The notes: generated from the sequence alone by a model not told the origin. A stretch of 18,242 bases of DNA from Oceanospirillaceae bacterium (GCA_003521845.1 DPHB01000006.1:1968-20209); one strand, 5' to 3'; counted from the stretch's first letter, positions 7,582 through 15,325 are shown. Made by a program: numbers and translations.

Positions 7582-8697
7582 TTATACCTCATTCACCGCA
7601 ATGCGGTTTTCATACTTGGCACTGCGGCGCGTTCTATCCTGCACCTGCCCTACTAGCTGGCCACAAGCAGCATCTATGTCGTCGCCCCTTGTGGCACGAA
7701 TAGTAGTAACAATGCCTGCCTTTGCCATAACACGCTGAAACGCTTCTATTTGCGGGCGAGGAGAACGTCGATAGTCGGAACCAGGGAAAGGGTTAAAGGG
7801 TATTAGGTTCAGCTTACACGGCACTCTTTTTAACACTTTCGCCAATTCTCTGGCATGTTCTAGCTGGTCATTGACACCCGATATCATGGTGTATTCCATA
7901 GTGATAACTCGTTTATCAGACAAACCATCGAGATAACGATTGCATGCATCTAACAAGGCATCAATATTGTACTTTTTATTCACCGGCACCAGTTCATTAC
8001 GCAATTGATCGTTAGGGGCGTGCAAAGAGATGGCCAGGGACACATCGGTGACTTGACTCAAACGATCGATAGCGGGCACCACGCCTGCAGTGCTCAAAGT
8101 TACGCGCCGCTTAGACAGGTTGTAAGCATTGTCGTCCATCATCAAAGAGATAGCGGGCGTTACATTATCGAAGTTAAGTAGCGGCTCTCCCATACCCATT
8201 AACACCACATTAGTAACACGGCGTGGCGCCTTGGGGTCAACGGGGCCAAAAGACTTAATCGCAATACGCACCTGCCCTATTATTTCGGCGGCGGTCAAAT
8301 TGCGGTTAAACCCTTGTTTGCCAGTGGAGCAGAAACTGCAGTCCAAGGCACAACCTACCTGCGAAGAAACACATAGAGTCGCACGATCCCCGTCTGGGAT
8401 CAGCACCATCTCCACCTTGTTGTCACCAGAAACGCCAATTACCCACTTGCGGGTGCCATCTTTAGAATCCCCCCGAAACAACACTTCAGGTTCAACAATC
8501 TCAGCGACAAGCTGTAGCTTTTCACGCAGTTTCTTACTCACATTGGTCATACTTTCAAAGTCTTCAGCACCAAATTGGTGAATCCACTTCAAAACTTGCG
8601 TAGCACGAAACTTGGGCTCACCCATAGTGGCAAAAAAGTCTTCCATCTGCGCTTGCGAAAAGCCCAGAATATTAGTTTTTTGTGTTACTTCAGACAT
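7582..8697 (-). CDS. rlmN: Dual-specificity 23S rRNA/tRNA A2-methyltransferase RlmN
   Basis: Radical SAM enzyme that methylates C2 of A2503 in 23S rRNA and of A37 in several tRNAs. The radical SAM cysteines CxxxCxxC lie at 116, 120 and 123 (GCALDCSFC). The two mechanistic cysteines are both present: Cys109 in LCVSSQ and Cys345 in DAACGQL, corresponding to E. coli Cys118 and Cys355. GMGEPLLN and SLHAPNDQLRNELVPVNKKY are further family signatures. The frame can be opened at a GTG nine bases upstream (8706), but GGTGAT lies seven bases or so before the ATG at 8697 and is complementary to the 16S 3' end (AUCACC), so the ATG is preferred (371 residues; E. coli 384). Confidence 0.96.
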   Translation of the reverse strand: MSEVTQKTNILGFSQAQMEDFFATMGEPKFRATQVLKWIHQFGAEDFESMTNVSKKLREKLQLVAEIVEPEVLFRGDSKDGTRKWVIGVSGDNKVEMVLIPDGDRATLCVSSQVGCALDCSFCSTGKQGFNRNLTAAEIIGQVRIAIKSFGPVDPKAPRRVTNVVLMGMGEPLLNFDNVTPAISLMMDDNAYNLSKRRVTLSTAGVVPAIDRLSQVTDVSLAISLHAPNDQLRNELVPVNKKYNIDALLDACNRYLDGLSDKRVITMEYTMISGVNDQLEHARELAKVLKRVPCKLNLIPFNPFPGSDYRRSPRPQIEAFQRVMAKAGIVTTIRATRGDDIDAACGQLVGQVQDRTRRSAKYENRIAVNEV

Positions 8698-8733
8698 TTT
8701 TATCACCCAATTTAGAGTTTCTTACAACGCAAT

Positions 8734-8755
8734 ACGGCGTTCCGAAGAACGCCGT
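8734..8755 (-). other. UUCG-tetraloop hairpin upstream of rlmN
   Basis: A perfect 9-bp stem (ACGGCGTTC / GAACGCCGT) encloses a 4-base loop. Read as minus-strand RNA the loop closes as C(UUCG)G, a very stable tetraloop. No U-run follows, so it is not a classical intrinsic terminator; it sits between the ndk stop and the rlmN start and may be a 3' end-stabilising or attenuation element. I see no gene in the rest of 8698-8888. Confidence 0.6.
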
Positions 8756-8888
8756 TATTACTCATCTTCGCTAGCAAGCCAGCGAACATCGCTTAGACAA
8801 GGTCAAAAGCCTCAAAAACGGCCACCATCTGCAGACAGCGGGCATTTTTTGCGGCTGTTTAACGCTGTACAAGCAGCATACAGGCGCT

Positions 8889-9296
8889 TTATGCGCTGAA
8901 GAAATAAGCGATTTCGCGCGCTGCGGAAGTCGCAGAATCAGAACCGTGTACCGCGTTAGCATCGATAGAAGAAGCGAAATCAGCACGGATAGTGCCTGCA
9001 GCTGCTTCTTGTGGGTTAGTAGCACCCATCAATTCACGGTTCTTGTCGATTGCGCCTTCACCTTCTAGCACCTGTACTACAACCGGACCGGAAGTCATGA
9101 ATGTAACTAGATCGCCAAAGAAAGGACGCTCGCTGTGCTCAGCGTAAAAACCTTGTGCGTCAGCTTCGCTCAACTGCTTCATTTCCATGTTTACAACTTT
9201 AAGACCGTTGCTCTCGAAACGAGATACAATCTTACCAACTACGTTCTTAGCTACTGCATCAGGCTTGATGATGGATAGAGTACGTTCTACAGCCAT
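8889..9296 (-). CDS. ndk: Nucleoside diphosphate kinase
   Basis: Transfers the gamma phosphate of ATP to nucleoside diphosphates through a phosphohistidine. The catalytic His117 is in the motif NAVHGSDS; the conserved KPDAV (11-15), YAEH (51-54) and RPFF segments and GATNP (91-95) are intact. The product has 135 residues, a little shorter than E. coli Ndk (143), ending right after the AYFF segment. GGAG lies eight bases before the ATG. A strong sigma-70 promoter directly upstream makes ndk the head of its own transcription unit, separating it from the isc operon. Position between iscX and rlmN is the usual one in gammaproteobacteria. Confidence 0.97.
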   Translation of the reverse strand: MAVERTLSIIKPDAVAKNVVGKIVSRFESNGLKVVNMEMKQLSEADAQGFYAEHSERPFFGDLVTFMTSGPVVVQVLEGEGAIDKNRELMGATNPQEAAAGTIRADFASSIDANAVHGSDSATSAAREIAYFFSA

Positions 9297-9368
9297 GGGA
9301 ATTTCTCCAAAAAGAAAAGTTTAATAAATTGAGCACCCGAAATGGGCACCTATAAAATTCGACGCGAG

Positions 9369-9397
9369 ATTATAGCTAAATATGACCCATGTGTCAG
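9369..9397 (-). promoter_or_regulatory. Sigma-70 promoter of ndk
   Basis: On the minus strand CTGACA (9392-9397; five of six consensus bases) is followed by a 17-base spacer and a perfect TATAAT (9369-9374). The start would fall near 9362, giving a leader of about 65 bases before ndk. This is the best consensus promoter in the window. Confidence 0.8.
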
Positions 9398-9446
9398 CTT
9401 ATTTATGCATTAGCGGGATCAGGCTTCAAGTCTAACCCAAATATTA

Positions 9447-9647
9447 CTAATCAACTTCATCGATCCAAGCCATTTGGATGGCTTCGAGAATTTTTTCACC
9501 ACAACGCTGGGGATCGTCGTCAAAATCCGGCAGCTCCATGGTCCAAGCCATAAGGTCAGTAAAACGCACCTGCTTGGGGTCCACATCTGGCTTACTGTCA
9601 CACAGTTCGATGGCAATATCTAGGGTATCTGTCCATTTTAGGCTCAT
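9447..9647 (-). CDS. iscX: Iron-sulfur cluster assembly adaptor IscX
   Basis: Small acidic protein that binds IscS and iron and tunes cluster assembly (YfhJ in older E. coli annotation). The 66 residues match E. coli IscX in length and nearly throughout in pattern: LKWTDTLDIA at the start, DPKQVRFTDL in the middle, DFDDDP and EKILEAIQMAWIDE at the end. AAGGAG lies about eight bases before the ATG. It is the last gene of the isc operon, separated from fdx by 72 bases that hold a hairpin. Its presence, together with hscBA and fdx, marks a complete proteobacterial ISC system. Confidence 0.95.
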   Translation of the reverse strand: MSLKWTDTLDIAIELCDSKPDVDPKQVRFTDLMAWTMELPDFDDDPQRCGEKILEAIQMAWIDEVD

Positions 9648-9686
9648 GCTTAACTCCTTGATAAACGAGGTCAGAGACTTATGGGA

Positions 9687-9703
9687 TCAGACCTTAGGCC
9701 TGA
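9687..9703 (-). other. Intercistronic hairpin between fdx and iscX
   Basis: Read as minus-strand RNA, UCAGGCC and GGUCUGA pair over 7 bp (one G-U pair) with a UAA loop. On the plus strand the same position is an A-C mismatch, so the fold is only complete in the operon transcript. No U-run follows, so it is not an evident terminator. Confidence 0.4.
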
Positions 9704-9719
9704 CCACGATAGTCGAGTA

Positions 9720-10058
9720 TTAGTGATTTTCAGAAACAATATTTAAGGTGTACTTAGGGATTTCTACAACCAGATCCTCATCAGCCACCACCGCCTGACA
9801 ACCTAGACGTGACTCAGGCTCTAAGCCCCACGCTTTATCAAGCATATCGTCTTCCAGCTCGTCTGACTCTTGCATGGAATCAAAACCTTCACGCACAATG
9901 ACATGACAGGTAGTACAAGCACAGGATTTTTCGCAGGCGTGCTCCAACTCAATGTCATTAGCCAGGGCGACATCCAATACAGTTTCACCAGCGACGGCCT
10001 CGACGGCCAAGCCAGCTGGGCATAGTTCTTCGTGGGGTAAAAATACAATTTGCGGCAT
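9720..10058 (-). CDS. fdx: ISC-type [2Fe-2S] ferredoxin
   Basis: Electron carrier of iron-sulfur cluster assembly, thought to supply electrons for sulfur reduction or cluster coupling on IscU. The four cluster ligands are Cys42, Cys48, Cys51 and Cys87 in the pattern ACEKSCACTTC...GC; the additional Cys46 seen in E. coli Fdx is also present. The start MPQIVFLPHEELCP and the 112-residue length match the adrenodoxin-like isc ferredoxins. The ATG lies 13 bases after the hscA stop, with a weak GAGAAA as Shine-Dalgarno, which suggests translational coupling. Confidence 0.97.
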   Translation of the reverse strand: MPQIVFLPHEELCPAGLAVEAVAGETVLDVALANDIELEHACEKSCACTTCHVIVREGFDSMQESDELEDDMLDKAWGLEPESRLGCQAVVADEDLVVEIPKYTLNIVSENH

Positions 10059-10071
10059 GTTGATTTCTCTA

Positions 10072-11946
10072 TTAAATATTGTCGACTGCTTTGCCTGCTA
10101 GGGCGCGCTTAATTGAGTCATCCATACGGCGTGCCGCAAACTCATCTGTCGCCTTAGCCAGCACATCAATTTGTTTGGTAATGGCATGATGATCTGCACC
10201 ATTGCGAGCCTCAATCAGAGCCTCCATCTGCACCACTACTAGCTGCTCTTCTGCATCGCTTAACAAACGCTTACCATCGGCCTGCATAGCAACAGCAATC
10301 GCCTCTAGCAAACGATCTGCTTCTACCTGTTGTTCACGCAAGCTACGCGCACCACGATCTTCCTCGACATTACTCCAGGAAGCTTTAATCATGTCAGCGA
10401 TCTGATTTTCCGACAAACCATAAGATGGCTTCACCTGCACAGAAGCTGCCACTCCTGAAGTCAACTCCCGGGCACTAACCTCTAACAAGCCATCGGCGTC
10501 AACCTGAAAAGTGACACGGATTTTGGCACCACCTGCTGCCATTGGCGGAATACCACGCAAGTCAAAGCGCGATAGCGAGCGGCAATCTTGTACTAGATCA
10601 CGTTCGCCTTGCAATACATGCACGGCCATGGCCGTTTGACCATCTTGATAGGTAGTGAAATCTTGAGCCCGAGCAACAGGAATTGGCGTATTGCGCTCAA
10701 TCACCTTTTCTACCAATCCACCCATGGTTTCCAAACCTAAAGATAACGGTAGCACATCCAGCAACAGCATTTCTTCGCCTACCTGATTGCCGGCCAACAC
10801 ATCAGCCTGACGTGCGGCACCTAAAGCAACCACCCGATCCGGATCAATACTGGTCAACGGTGGCTTGCCAAACAGCTCGGCAACCCGCTCTTGCACTCGC
10901 AAAGCACGGGTAGAACCACCCACCATGACCACTTGATGTACCTCATCAATAGTCAGCCCTGCATCACGCATGGTTTTCTTAGTGGCACGTAGGGTTTTGG
11001 CAATGACTGGGTCCAGCAATGCATTCATCTGCCGACGGCCTAACTCCAAGTCCAAAGGACAGCTCGCACCCGGCCAGCCAGCAAAAGACATGTGCGCCAC
11101 GTCAATCTGACTCAAGGATTCTTTTGCAGTACGCGCCTGGCGTAGCAAAAAGCGCTGCTGCGGTAAATTTAAACCTTCAATAGCACGCTGTTCGCACACC
11201 CAGGTGGCGATAGCATGGTCAAAGTCATCACCACCCAAAGCTGAATCACCACCCGTGGACAAGACCTCAAACACACCCTTTTGCATACGCAGCACGGAAA
11301 TATCAAAGGTACCACCACCAAGGTCAAACACGGCAATGGTGCCTTCTTGCTCACTGTCCAAACCATAGGCTACAGCTGCTGCAGTAGGCTCATTCAACAA
11401 ACGCAAGACCTGAATACCCGCTAGGGTTGCGGCATCTTTAGTAGCCTGGCGCTGGGCATCATCAAAATAGGCTGGCACGGTAATTACCGCGCCCACTAGC
11501 TCGCCACCTAAACTAGCCTCGCCACGCTGAGCTAGTACGCGCAATATATCAGCTGAAACCTGCACTGGACTCTTGAGACCAGCCTTGGTTCGCAACATGG
11601 GCATACCATCCTCACAGGCTTCAAACGCATAGGGCATATCAGCACCAAGACGGGTGACATCCTGCAAACCACGCCCCATTAAACGCTTGGCTGACATAAT
11701 GGTATTGGCGGCATCATCCACCAAATGACTCAAAGCCTTTGCACCGACCTGAGGCAACTCGTCAGCACGGTAGCGCACTACAGAAGGTAGCAAGTGCTCA
11801 CCTTTTGAATTCGGCAAGGTTTCTGCGCGACCACTGCGTACGGTCGCCACAAGGGAATGAGTGGTACCTAAATCAATACCTACCGCCAGCTTGCGCTCAT
11901 GGGGTTTTGCACTTTGACCTGGCTCGGCAATTTGTAAAAGGGCCAT
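10072..11946 (-). CDS. hscA: Fe-S assembly Hsp70 chaperone HscA
   Basis: Specialised Hsp70 that, with HscB, binds the LPPVK motif of IscU and drives cluster release with ATP. The ATPase domain shows GIDLGTTHSLVATVRSG near the N-terminus, LLNEPTAAAVAYGLD, DLGGGTFDIS and VMVGGSTR; the substrate-binding domain has DVLPLSLGLETMGG and ERNTPIPVARAQ, followed by the helical lid. A longer frame opens at 11991, but the ATG at 11946 gives the family N-terminus MALLQIAEPG and is chosen (624 residues; E. coli 616). The chosen start is 11 bases after the hscB stop, a tight operon junction. The stretch between 11947 and 11991 is hscB coding sequence in another frame. Confidence 0.97.
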   Translation of the reverse strand: MALLQIAEPGQSAKPHERKLAVGIDLGTTHSLVATVRSGRAETLPNSKGEHLLPSVVRYRADELPQVGAKALSHLVDDAANTIMSAKRLMGRGLQDVTRLGADMPYAFEACEDGMPMLRTKAGLKSPVQVSADILRVLAQRGEASLGGELVGAVITVPAYFDDAQRQATKDAATLAGIQVLRLLNEPTAAAVAYGLDSEQEGTIAVFDLGGGTFDISVLRMQKGVFEVLSTGGDSALGGDDFDHAIATWVCEQRAIEGLNLPQQRFLLRQARTAKESLSQIDVAHMSFAGWPGASCPLDLELGRRQMNALLDPVIAKTLRATKKTMRDAGLTIDEVHQVVMVGGSTRALRVQERVAELFGKPPLTSIDPDRVVALGAARQADVLAGNQVGEEMLLLDVLPLSLGLETMGGLVEKVIERNTPIPVARAQDFTTYQDGQTAMAVHVLQGERDLVQDCRSLSRFDLRGIPPMAAGGAKIRVTFQVDADGLLEVSARELTSGVAASVQVKPSYGLSENQIADMIKASWSNVEEDRGARSLREQQVEADRLLEAIAVAMQADGKRLLSDAEEQLVVVQMEALIEARNGADHHAITKQIDVLAKATDEFAARRMDDSIKRALAGKAVDNI

Positions 11947-11957
11947 ATATACTTCTC

Positions 11958-12485
11958 TTAATCCAGCAGCCGACCTTCTAGGTCGTTGCACTCCTGTTGT
12001 AACTTATCAATAAACTGTAACTTGCGCACAATAACTTCGGCAGCAGGCAACTGCTGCGCCAGGTAAGCTACTGCAAAGTCGGCCTGCAATTGCTTATGCA
12101 TAGCTTGCAACTCATCGGCTAGAGCATCTAACTCAGTTTCTACATCTGCTGCTTGTGGAATATCTTCCATACGCTCACGTAACTGCATCTGCTGCAGCAA
12201 GAAGTCCATGGGCATACTGGTATTAGTTGGCGCCAACGGCTCCATACCCTGCAACTCTAGCAAATAGATAGCCCGCCCTAAAGGCGAACGTAAAACCGCG
12301 TAAGCTTGGTTGAGATAGGAAGCGGTTTGTACCGCAATACGCTGCTCAGCATCGGTACCAGCAACAAAGCGGTCTGGATGATAAATTTGCTGTAGCTGGC
12401 GATGCTGATCAGCCAGAGCGGCCAGATCAATTTGATATGCGACGGTAAAGCCAAAGTTGCTGAAATAGTCTTTACTTAAATCCAC
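11958..12485 (-). CDS. hscB: Fe-S assembly J-domain co-chaperone HscB (GTG start)
   Basis: J-type co-chaperone that brings IscU to HscA and stimulates its ATPase. The N-terminal J domain carries HPD at 36-38 (IYHPDRF), and the C-terminal helical domain, which binds IscU, ends in IVRKLQFIDKLQQECNDLEGRLLD. The frame extends up to a GTG at 12524, but no Shine-Dalgarno precedes it and it would add 13 unconserved residues reaching toward the repeat region. A second GTG at 12485 has AGGAAG eight bases upstream and gives 175 residues, close to E. coli HscB (171), so it is preferred. The gap to iscA (215 bases) is unusually wide for this operon and is filled with repeats. Confidence 0.93.
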   Translation of the reverse strand: MDLSKDYFSNFGFTVAYQIDLAALADQHRQLQQIYHPDRFVAGTDAEQRIAVQTASYLNQAYAVLRSPLGRAIYLLELQGMEPLAPTNTSMPMDFLLQQMQLRERMEDIPQAADVETELDALADELQAMHKQLQADFAVAYLAQQLPAAEVIVRKLQFIDKLQQECNDLEGRLLD

Positions 12486-12536
12486 GTGTTGGGCTTCCTG
12501 ACAGCTTTTCGTAGTAGTTGCCACGTTATTACGATG

Positions 12537-12576
12537 TTATCACCGTCATTACGACTTTATCATCGTCATTACCAGC
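12537..12576. repeat. Two 20-base direct repeats at the hscB end of the iscA-hscB gap
   Basis: TTATCACCGTCATTACGACT (12537-12556) is followed immediately by TTATCATCGTCATTACCAGC (12557-12576); 16 of 20 positions agree. The second unit runs into the left arm of palindromic element E, so both may be copies of the arm end CGTCATT. Confidence 0.6.
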
Positions 12577-12660
12577 GCAGCGAAGTAATCCCTGCCGAGA
12601 TTGCCGCGTCGCTACGCTTCTCGCAATGACAATTTACTCGCTACGTTTCTGGCAATGACG
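12564..12660. repeat. Palindromic repeat inside the isc operon (element E plus a partial arm)
   Basis: The core (12564-12630) starts CGTCATTACCAGCGCAGCGA and ends TCTCGCAATGAC, an imperfect palindrome with inner borders GTAATC and GAGATTGC. A further right arm ending GGCAATGACG (12636-12660) follows. The right arm of the core is nearly the reverse complement of the left arm of element A2 (about 32 of 34), placing it in the same family as the birA-der repeats. It lies between the iscA stop and the hscB start and would fold in the isc transcript. Confidence 0.8.
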
Positions 12661-12700
12661 TTTTAGTCACTACGCTACTTACAAAGGCGATTGACGAAAT

Positions 12701-13024
12701 TTAAACGTTGAAGCTTTCGCCGCAACCACACTCATTCTTGGCATTTGGGTTATTGAATTGAAAACCTTCGTTAAGGCCCTCTTTAACATAATCCAATTCA
12801 GTACCATCTAGGTACACCATGCTCTTTGGATCAATAACCACCGTCACGCCACGGGACTCAAACACTGAGTCTTCGTCGGCCATGTCATCTACAAATTCCA
12901 ATACATAAGCCATCCCAGAGCAACCAGTGGTACGCACACCAAGACGTACACCCATACCTTGCCCACGATTGGACAGATAGCGGTTGACGTGGTCAGCGGC
13001 GGCCTGTGACATGGAAATAGCCAT
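12701..13024 (-). CDS. iscA: A-type iron-sulfur carrier IscA
   Basis: A-type carrier that binds iron or [Fe-S] clusters and passes them to targets, especially [4Fe-4S] proteins. The three ligand cysteines are Cys35 (TTGCSGMAY), Cys99 and Cys101 (NECGCGESF). The 107 residues equal E. coli IscA in length, and the segments GVRLGVRTTGCSGMAYVLEF and DYVKEGLNEGFQFNNPN are family signatures. AGGAG lies at good distance before the ATG. The gap to iscU is 23 bases. Downstream the operon is opened by the palindromic repeat insertion before hscB. Confidence 0.97.
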   Translation of the reverse strand: MAISMSQAAADHVNRYLSNRGQGMGVRLGVRTTGCSGMAYVLEFVDDMADEDSVFESRGVTVVIDPKSMVYLDGTELDYVKEGLNEGFQFNNPNAKNECGCGESFNV

Positions 13025-13047
13025 GATGAACTCCTGTAAGTACTTGG

Positions 13048-13425
13048 TTATTGCTTGCTTTTGTAATCGTCGATAGCCGCTTTGATAGCATCTTCCGCTA
13101 ACACCGAGCAGTGGATCTTGACCGGAGGCAAGGCTAGCTCTTCGGAAATATTGGCATTACGAATATCGCCAGCCTCATCCAAAGTCATGCCCTTCATCCA
13201 CTCAGTTACCAATGAACTAGACGCAATAGCAGAACCACAACCGTAAGTTTTAAACTTGGCGTCTTCAATAACACCTTCATCACTTACTTTAATCTGTAGA
13301 CGCATCACGTCACCACAAGCTGGAGCACCTACCATGCCAGTACCCACTTGCGCATCAGCTTCATCCATCTTACCCACGTTACGTGGATTTTCGTAATGAT
13401 CAATAACCTGTTCACTATATGCCAT
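13048..13425 (-). CDS. iscU: Iron-sulfur cluster scaffold IscU
   Basis: Scaffold on which the [2Fe-2S] cluster is built from IscS-derived sulfur. The ligand residues are all present: Cys37 and Asp39 (PACGDVM), Cys63 (YGCGSA), His105 and Cys106 (KIHCSV). The HscA-binding motif LPPVK occupies 99-103, consistent with the hscBA genes in the same operon. The 125-residue length is typical. GAGGG lies about nine bases before the ATG. Gaps to iscS (41 bases) and iscA (23 bases) are short, so the three are co-transcribed. Confidence 0.98.
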   Translation of the reverse strand: MAYSEQVIDHYENPRNVGKMDEADAQVGTGMVGAPACGDVMRLQIKVSDEGVIEDAKFKTYGCGSAIASSSLVTEWMKGMTLDEAGDIRNANISEELALPPVKIHCSVLAEDAIKAAIDDYKSKQ

Positions 13426-13466
13426 GATCTTAACCCTCTTAAATTCTTGCTAAATAACCAGTGAAA

Positions 13467-14681
13467 TTAGTGTGCAGCCCACTGCACACTATTCAAATCA
13501 ACACCATCCTTGTACATATCCCACAAGGGTGACAGCTCACGCAACTTAGTAACCGCTTTGCGCACCTGTTCGATGGCTTGGTCAACTTCGGCTTCGGTAG
13601 TAAAACGCCCCATGCTAAAGCGAATGGAACTATGTGCTAGCTCATCACTCATACCCAAAGCACGTAAAACATAAGATGGCTCTAGACTAGCGGAAGTACA
13701 GGCAGAACCAGAAGATACCGCCAACTCACGTAAGGACATCAACAAGGACTCACCTTCAACAAAGTTGAAACTAATATTGGCATTACCGGATACACGCTGT
13801 TCATGCGCGCCGTTTAGGTAAACTTCTTCCATGTCCTTGACGCCATCCCACAAACGCTGACGGAGTGCCAAAAGACGTGTGTTTTCGCTATCCATCTCTT
13901 CTTTAGCGATAGCAAATGCAGCGCCCATACCAACAATCTGATGGGTTGCCAGGGTACCAGAACGCATACCGCGCTCATGGCCACCACCATGCATTTGCGC
14001 TTCTAAACGCACACGCGGCTTACGACGTACATACAAGGCACCGATACCCTTAGGGCCGTATACCTTGTGTGCCGAGAAGGACATTAAATCCACCTTCATG
14101 GCTTCTGTATCAATAGCAATTTTGCCTGCACTTTGCGCCGCGTCAACGTGGAACAAGACCTTGGCTGCACGGGTAATTTCACCGATAGCAGCAATATCCG
14201 TAACCACGCCAATCTCATTGTTCACATGCATCAAGGAGACAAGGATAGTATCTTCACGCATGGCTTCTTGCACCATGGTCGGCGAGATCAAACCATCACT
14301 AGCTGGATCCAAATAAGTAACTTCAAAACCTTCACGCTCTAGCTGGCGACACGTATCCAATACCGCCTTGTGTTCAATTTTAGAGGTGATAATGTGTTTA
14401 CCCTTCTTATGGTAGAAGTGAGCAACACCCTTTATGGCTAGGTTGTCAGACTCTGTCGCGCCCGAGGTCCAAACAATTTCACGAGGATCTGCGTTGATCA
14501 ATTCAGCAACTTGGCGACGCGCCGTCTCGACCGCTTCTTCAGCTTGCCAGCCATATAGGTGTGAACGCGAGGCAGGATTACCAAAGTTACCTTCCTGGGT
14601 CAGACAATCACACATCAACTTAGCCACACGTGGATCTACTGGTGTGGTTGCTGAATAGTCTAAATACAAAGGCAGTTTCAT
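13467..14681 (-). CDS. iscS: Cysteine desulfurase IscS
   Basis: PLP-dependent desulfurase that turns cysteine into alanine and a protein-bound persulfide, feeding sulfur to IscU and to tRNA thiolation. At 404 residues it aligns without gaps to E. coli IscS, placing the PLP lysine at 206 (SFSAHKVYGPKG) and the persulfide cysteine at 328 (SSGSACTSASLEPSY). Other signatures are LDYSATTPVDPRV at the start, TSGATESDNLAIKG, and EAQMHGGGHERGMRSGT. GGAG lies ten bases before the ATG and directly next to a hairpin in the iscR-iscS gap. cysE, which supplies the substrate cysteine, lies upstream of the operon. Confidence 0.98.
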   Translation of the reverse strand: MKLPLYLDYSATTPVDPRVAKLMCDCLTQEGNFGNPASRSHLYGWQAEEAVETARRQVAELINADPREIVWTSGATESDNLAIKGVAHFYHKKGKHIITSKIEHKAVLDTCRQLEREGFEVTYLDPASDGLISPTMVQEAMREDTILVSLMHVNNEIGVVTDIAAIGEITRAAKVLFHVDAAQSAGKIAIDTEAMKVDLMSFSAHKVYGPKGIGALYVRRKPRVRLEAQMHGGGHERGMRSGTLATHQIVGMGAAFAIAKEEMDSENTRLLALRQRLWDGVKDMEEVYLNGAHEQRVSGNANISFNFVEGESLLMSLRELAVSSGSACTSASLEPSYVLRALGMSDELAHSSIRFSMGRFTTEAEVDQAIEQVRKAVTKLRELSPLWDMYKDGVDLNSVQWAAH

Positions 14682-14690
14682 TTATCTATT

Positions 14691-14715
14691 ACTCCGCTGG
14701 CGAACATTGGCCAGC
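14691..14715 (-). promoter_or_regulatory. iscR-iscS intercistronic hairpin abutting the iscS Shine-Dalgarno
   Basis: As minus-strand RNA, GCUGGC (from 14715) and GCCAGC (to 14696) form a perfect 6-bp stem with an 8-base loop. The very next bases are the iscS Shine-Dalgarno GGAG (14692-14695). In E. coli a structure in the iscR-iscS gap preserves iscR mRNA when the downstream part is degraded; a similar role here is inference. Confidence 0.45.
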
Positions 14716-14740
14716 CACATGTTGGAAAAACAATTATTAA

Positions 14741-15211
14741 TTACGATACAAAGTGTAACGGAGAAGGCTCAGCAGACCTTTGCACTTGACTCAGAGCCAC
14801 TCTCTGCACATCTCTTCTAGCCACTAAATCAGCCAAGGTAATACTGGTTAAAAAACCGTGAATCTGCTCACTCAAATCAGACCACAAATGGTGCGTTAGG
14901 CAGGTTTCACCACCTTGGCAACCGTTGGCACCCTGACAACCCGTCGCGTCGACAGACTCATTGACAGCATCGATCACCGCGGCGACATGAATATCACCAC
15001 ATTCGCGACTCAACCGATAACCACCACCAGGACCACGCACGCTATCCACCAAGCCTTGTCTGCGCAACTTAGAAAAAAGCTGCTCCAAATAAGAGAGTGA
15101 AATATCCTGACGCGCAGAAATATCAGCCAAACTGATGGGCTTATCATTAGCATGCAATGCTAAATCTAGCATAGCGGTTACTGCATAACGCCCTTTAGTG
15201 GTTAATTTCAT
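14741..15211 (-). CDS. iscR: Rrf2-family Fe-S cluster regulator IscR
   Basis: Transcription factor that senses iron-sulfur status. With its [2Fe-2S] cluster it represses the isc promoter; the apo form still acts at type 2 sites. The winged helix is at the N-terminus (LTTKGRYAVTAMLDLALHA... SLSYLEQLFSKLR). The cluster ligands Cys92, Cys98, Cys104 and His107 sit at the same positions as in E. coli IscR (GCQGANGCQGGETCLTH). The length is 156 residues, with a C-terminal tail of low conservation. It is first in the operon and has a matching operator in its own promoter, so autoregulation is expected. Confidence 0.97.
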   Translation of the reverse strand: MKLTTKGRYAVTAMLDLALHANDKPISLADISARQDISLSYLEQLFSKLRRQGLVDSVRGPGGGYRLSRECGDIHVAAVIDAVNESVDATGCQGANGCQGGETCLTHHLWSDLSEQIHGFLTSITLADLVARRDVQRVALSQVQRSAEPSPLHFVS

Positions 15212-15281
15212 TGCCCTAGCTACCTTCTACTAGTGTTAGCTACACTTAATCTCGACTCAACTCCAAAACACAACATCAAGT

Positions 15282-15293
15282 CTTCACGTGAAG
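15282..15293. promoter_or_regulatory. Perfect 12-bp palindrome at the isc transcription start
   Basis: CTTCACGTGAAG is a perfect palindrome lying just downstream of the isc -10 box, across the expected start site. A repressor bound there would block initiation. No regulator can be named from the sequence. Confidence 0.4.
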
Positions 15294-15295
15294 CA

Positions 15296-15325
15296 ATTTT
15301 ACTAAAGTCCGAGTAATTTAGTCAA
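15296..15325 (-). promoter_or_regulatory. Sigma-70 promoter of the isc operon
   Basis: TTGACT (15320-15325) and TAAAAT (15296-15301), each five of six to consensus, are separated by 18 bases on the minus strand. The start would be near 15289, about 78 bases before the iscR ATG. The -35 hexamer is embedded in the IscR operator. Confidence 0.65.

Noticed and set aside
7593..7610. CCGCAATGCGG followed by TTTT, looking like a small plus-strand terminator
   Set aside because: It lies inside the rlmN coding region, has a short stem, and there is no plus-strand gene to terminate.
11947..11991. Upstream extension of hscA by 15 residues
   Set aside because: The added residues are hscB coding sequence in another frame, and the downstream ATG gives the exact family N-terminus.
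12486..12524. Upstream GTG start of hscB at 12524
   Set aside because: No Shine-Dalgarno before it, and the extra 13 residues are not part of the J domain; the GTG at 12485 has AGGAAG at eight bases.
14065..14342. Plus-strand open frames opposite iscS, hisS, rodZ and others
   Set aside because: They are antisense shadows of strongly conserved genes, without family resemblance or ribosome binding sites.
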